From assembly GCA_049302185.1 (NCBI GenBank), contig JBAQLV010000015.1:1-13183 (forward strand): a DNA stretch of 13,183 bases, in the 5' to 3' direction. Positions 12,336 to 13,183 of the stretch are shown one piece after another. The DNA comes from UBA1546 sp049302185 (GTDB taxonomy: Bacteria; Nitrospirota; Thermodesulfovibrionia; Thermodesulfovibrionales; UBA1546). The translations under genes were made by a program, and so were the position numbers. Within the stretch, counting starts at the first letter, position 1. Each line of letters begins with the position of its first letter. The notes beneath the pieces are model-generated. The model ran no database searches and was not told the origin of the DNA. It saw nothing but the letters and a program-made list of their open reading frames with translations.

Positions 12336-12737
12336 TCAATCAAACAACGCTTCAAAGTCCCTTGGACTGATGATTTTAACGCCTCTGAAGTTTTTCACTG
12401 CCAGCAAATCAGCATCTCCTGTTACAAGATAAGCCGCCTTAGCCGCGAGAGCGCAGGCGAGGACATTGTCGTCATCGGCATCCCTGCAAATGTCCGTAAT
12501 TTTGACGTTGTGCTTAATGATATAGTCAATAGCCTCGCTGACAGGCTCCATTGCCGAGGCGGTTTCATCATGTGAAAGGCGAAATTTCTTTGAGAGGGTG
12601 CGCCGGATTTCGGCCATAATGAACGGGCATGATACGAGCGAAAATTCACGGCTGCGGGCTCTGTGCAATAATTTTGCGCAAACCCCTTCTGTGATGATTG
12701 CCGCAATGAGCACATTAGTATCAAATACGGCAATCAT
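12336..12737 (-). CDS. PIN-domain ribonuclease toxin (VapC-like)
   Basis: A 133-residue PIN-domain protein of the kind usually named toxin component, PIN family (TIGR00305/COG1569-like), distinct from classic VapC in detail. Metal-binding acids are visible: Asp6 in FDTNVL, Glu43 in FIMAEIRRTL, the cluster Asp86-Asp90 in RDADDDNVLACAL, and Asp108/Asp110 in LVTGDADLL. These toxins cleave RNA, often tRNA or rRNA, with Mg2+ or Mn2+. The ATG overlaps the stop of the upstream ribbon-helix-helix gene (ATGA), giving coupled translation in antitoxin-toxin order. The length is normal and the active site appears complete. Confidence 0.92.
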   Translation of the reverse strand: MIAVFDTNVLIAAIITEGVCAKLLHRARSREFSLVSCPFIMAEIRRTLSKKFRLSHDETASAMEPVSEAIDYIIKHNVKITDICRDADDDNVLACALAAKAAYLVTGDADLLAVKNFRGVKIISPRDFEALFD

Positions 12738-12952
12738 GATATCGCTTTAAAAACATCCTCTTCACTGACGATGCCGAGTTTCTTTGCCTTTGGACCGAGC
12801 TTTTTCTGCACTGCCCTGAGCTTTGTTTCCCACAGGAACAGACTCAAAGACTCCTTCACGATGTCGCTCTTGTTGCGCCCGGTGACTTTTGCAAACCTAT
12901 CGAGTTCCTCGGACATGTTTTCCGGCAGGCTGACAGACAATACCGTTCTCAT
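12734..12952 (-). CDS. Ribbon-helix-helix antitoxin (VapB-like)
   Basis: A 72-residue protein with a ribbon-helix-helix (CopG/MetJ-type) N-terminus: strand RTVLSVSLP (2-10), helix NMSEELDRFAKVTG, turn RNKSD, and helix IVKESLSLFLWETKL. The C-terminal part (about 45-72), GPKAKKLGIVSEEDVFKAIS, is the likely toxin-wrapping tail. The dimer should bind its own promoter. A strong AGGAGGT ribosome site precedes the ATG by 5 nt. It is the first gene of the pair and overlaps the PIN toxin gene by four bases. A palindrome just upstream is the likely operator. Confidence 0.9.
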   Translation of the reverse strand: MRTVLSVSLPENMSEELDRFAKVTGRNKSDIVKESLSLFLWETKLRAVQKKLGPKAKKLGIVSEEDVFKAIS

Positions 12953-12963
12953 AAAGCACCTCC

Positions 12964-12977
12964 TGTATTACAATACA
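12964..12977 (-). promoter_or_regulatory. Probable vapBC operator
   Basis: TGTATTACAATACA is an inverted repeat with perfect 6-bp arms, ending a few bases upstream of the vapB ribosome site. A further TACAATA half-site follows at 12980-12986. Ribbon-helix-helix antitoxins typically bind such short repeats to repress their own operon. The exact promoter boxes could not be fixed. Confidence 0.55.
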
Positions 12978-13035
12978 CTACAATAACAGAGATTGCAAAG
13001 TGTCTTTATCCATTCCGGAGACACCATACTTATAT

Positions 13036-13069
13036 AGTCCCGTAGTGCCATAGCAAAAAAGTGACATAG
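13036..13069 (-). repeat. CTATGG repeat, inverted copy upstream of vapB
   Basis: On the minus strand GCTATGGCACTACGGGACT (13054-13036) matches GCTATGGCACTATGGACT of copy A with one substitution and one extra base, and CTATGTCAC (13069-13061) matches the start of the copy B array. It points towards vapB, so in all three places the repeat lies upstream of an accessory gene. It lacks the TGTTATAAT part shared by copies A and B. Confidence 0.6.
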
Positions 13070-13125
13070 AGCAGCCGCATCCAACCGCCAAAATCAATCT
13101 TTAAAACGTGTTAAACTATTTCACT

Positions 13126-13183
13126 ATGCCAAAGAAGAAAACTCCCCTGTCCTGCGATTGGTCCGCGCTCGGGTCGCCTCGGG
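13126..13183 (+). CDS. Possible start of a gene cut by the window edge
   Basis: An ATG at 13126 opens a frame (MPKKKTPLSCDWSALGSPR) that is open to the last base. No Shine-Dalgarno is visible. An imperfect TTTAA/TTAAA inverted repeat lies just upstream (13100-13115). The final GGTCGCCTCGG also occurs at 12241-12251, so the last bases may be repeat DNA. Too little is present to name a product. Confidence 0.25.
   Translation, partial: MPKKKTPLSCDWSALGSPR

Overview
The window looks like a chromosome segment from an anaerobic or environmental Gram-negative-type bacterium. I lean towards Nitrospirota (Thermodesulfovibrionia) or a neighbouring deltaproteobacterial lineage. The grounds are an archaeal-type S-adenosylmethionine synthetase in a bacterial operon, an atpZ-atpI pair, moderate-GC codon use in the core genes, and many short palindromic and heptad repeats. 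This assignment is inference; no rRNA or tRNA is present.

Layout. (1) 118-1389, plus strand: a GC-richer AmpG-like MFS transporter resembling Bacteroidota proteins, convergent with the next block. (2) 6005-1405, minus strand: a tightly packed housekeeping cluster in transcription order hemL (tetrapyrrole synthesis), atpZ and atpI (ATP synthase accessory membrane proteins), pgi (glycolysis) and archaeal-type metK (SAM synthesis). atpZ/atpI overlap, and atpI/pgi and pgi/metK are 17 and 2 nt apart. Between hemL and atpZ lies a roughly 190-bp repeat element. (3) 6120-8601, plus strand: a small membrane protein coupled to two tandem zinc-dependent medium-chain dehydrogenases. Each dehydrogenase carries a different palindromic repeat inserted in frame. 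(4) 8602-13183: an accessory region with a winged-helix/nucleotidyltransferase pair of toxin-antitoxin design, an ORF6N-domain protein lying between two identical 36-bp promoter repeats, an AT-rich 554-residue membrane protein of unknown function with a repeating 41-45-residue module, and a VapBC-type toxin-antitoxin pair on the minus strand.

The strongest unlisted signals are repeats. Heptad arrays (NNAACTT/C and their complement) flank a palindromic core in two places, once between genes and once as an in-frame insertion inside a dehydrogenase, with the same three-left, five-right design. A second family (CTATGG units joined to an extended -10 promoter) sits upstream of several accessory genes. 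The most novel protein is the 554-residue membrane protein with seven regularly spaced aromatic/acidic motifs. No IS element, CRISPR array or RNA gene was seen. The first 117 bases hold no gene that I can support.
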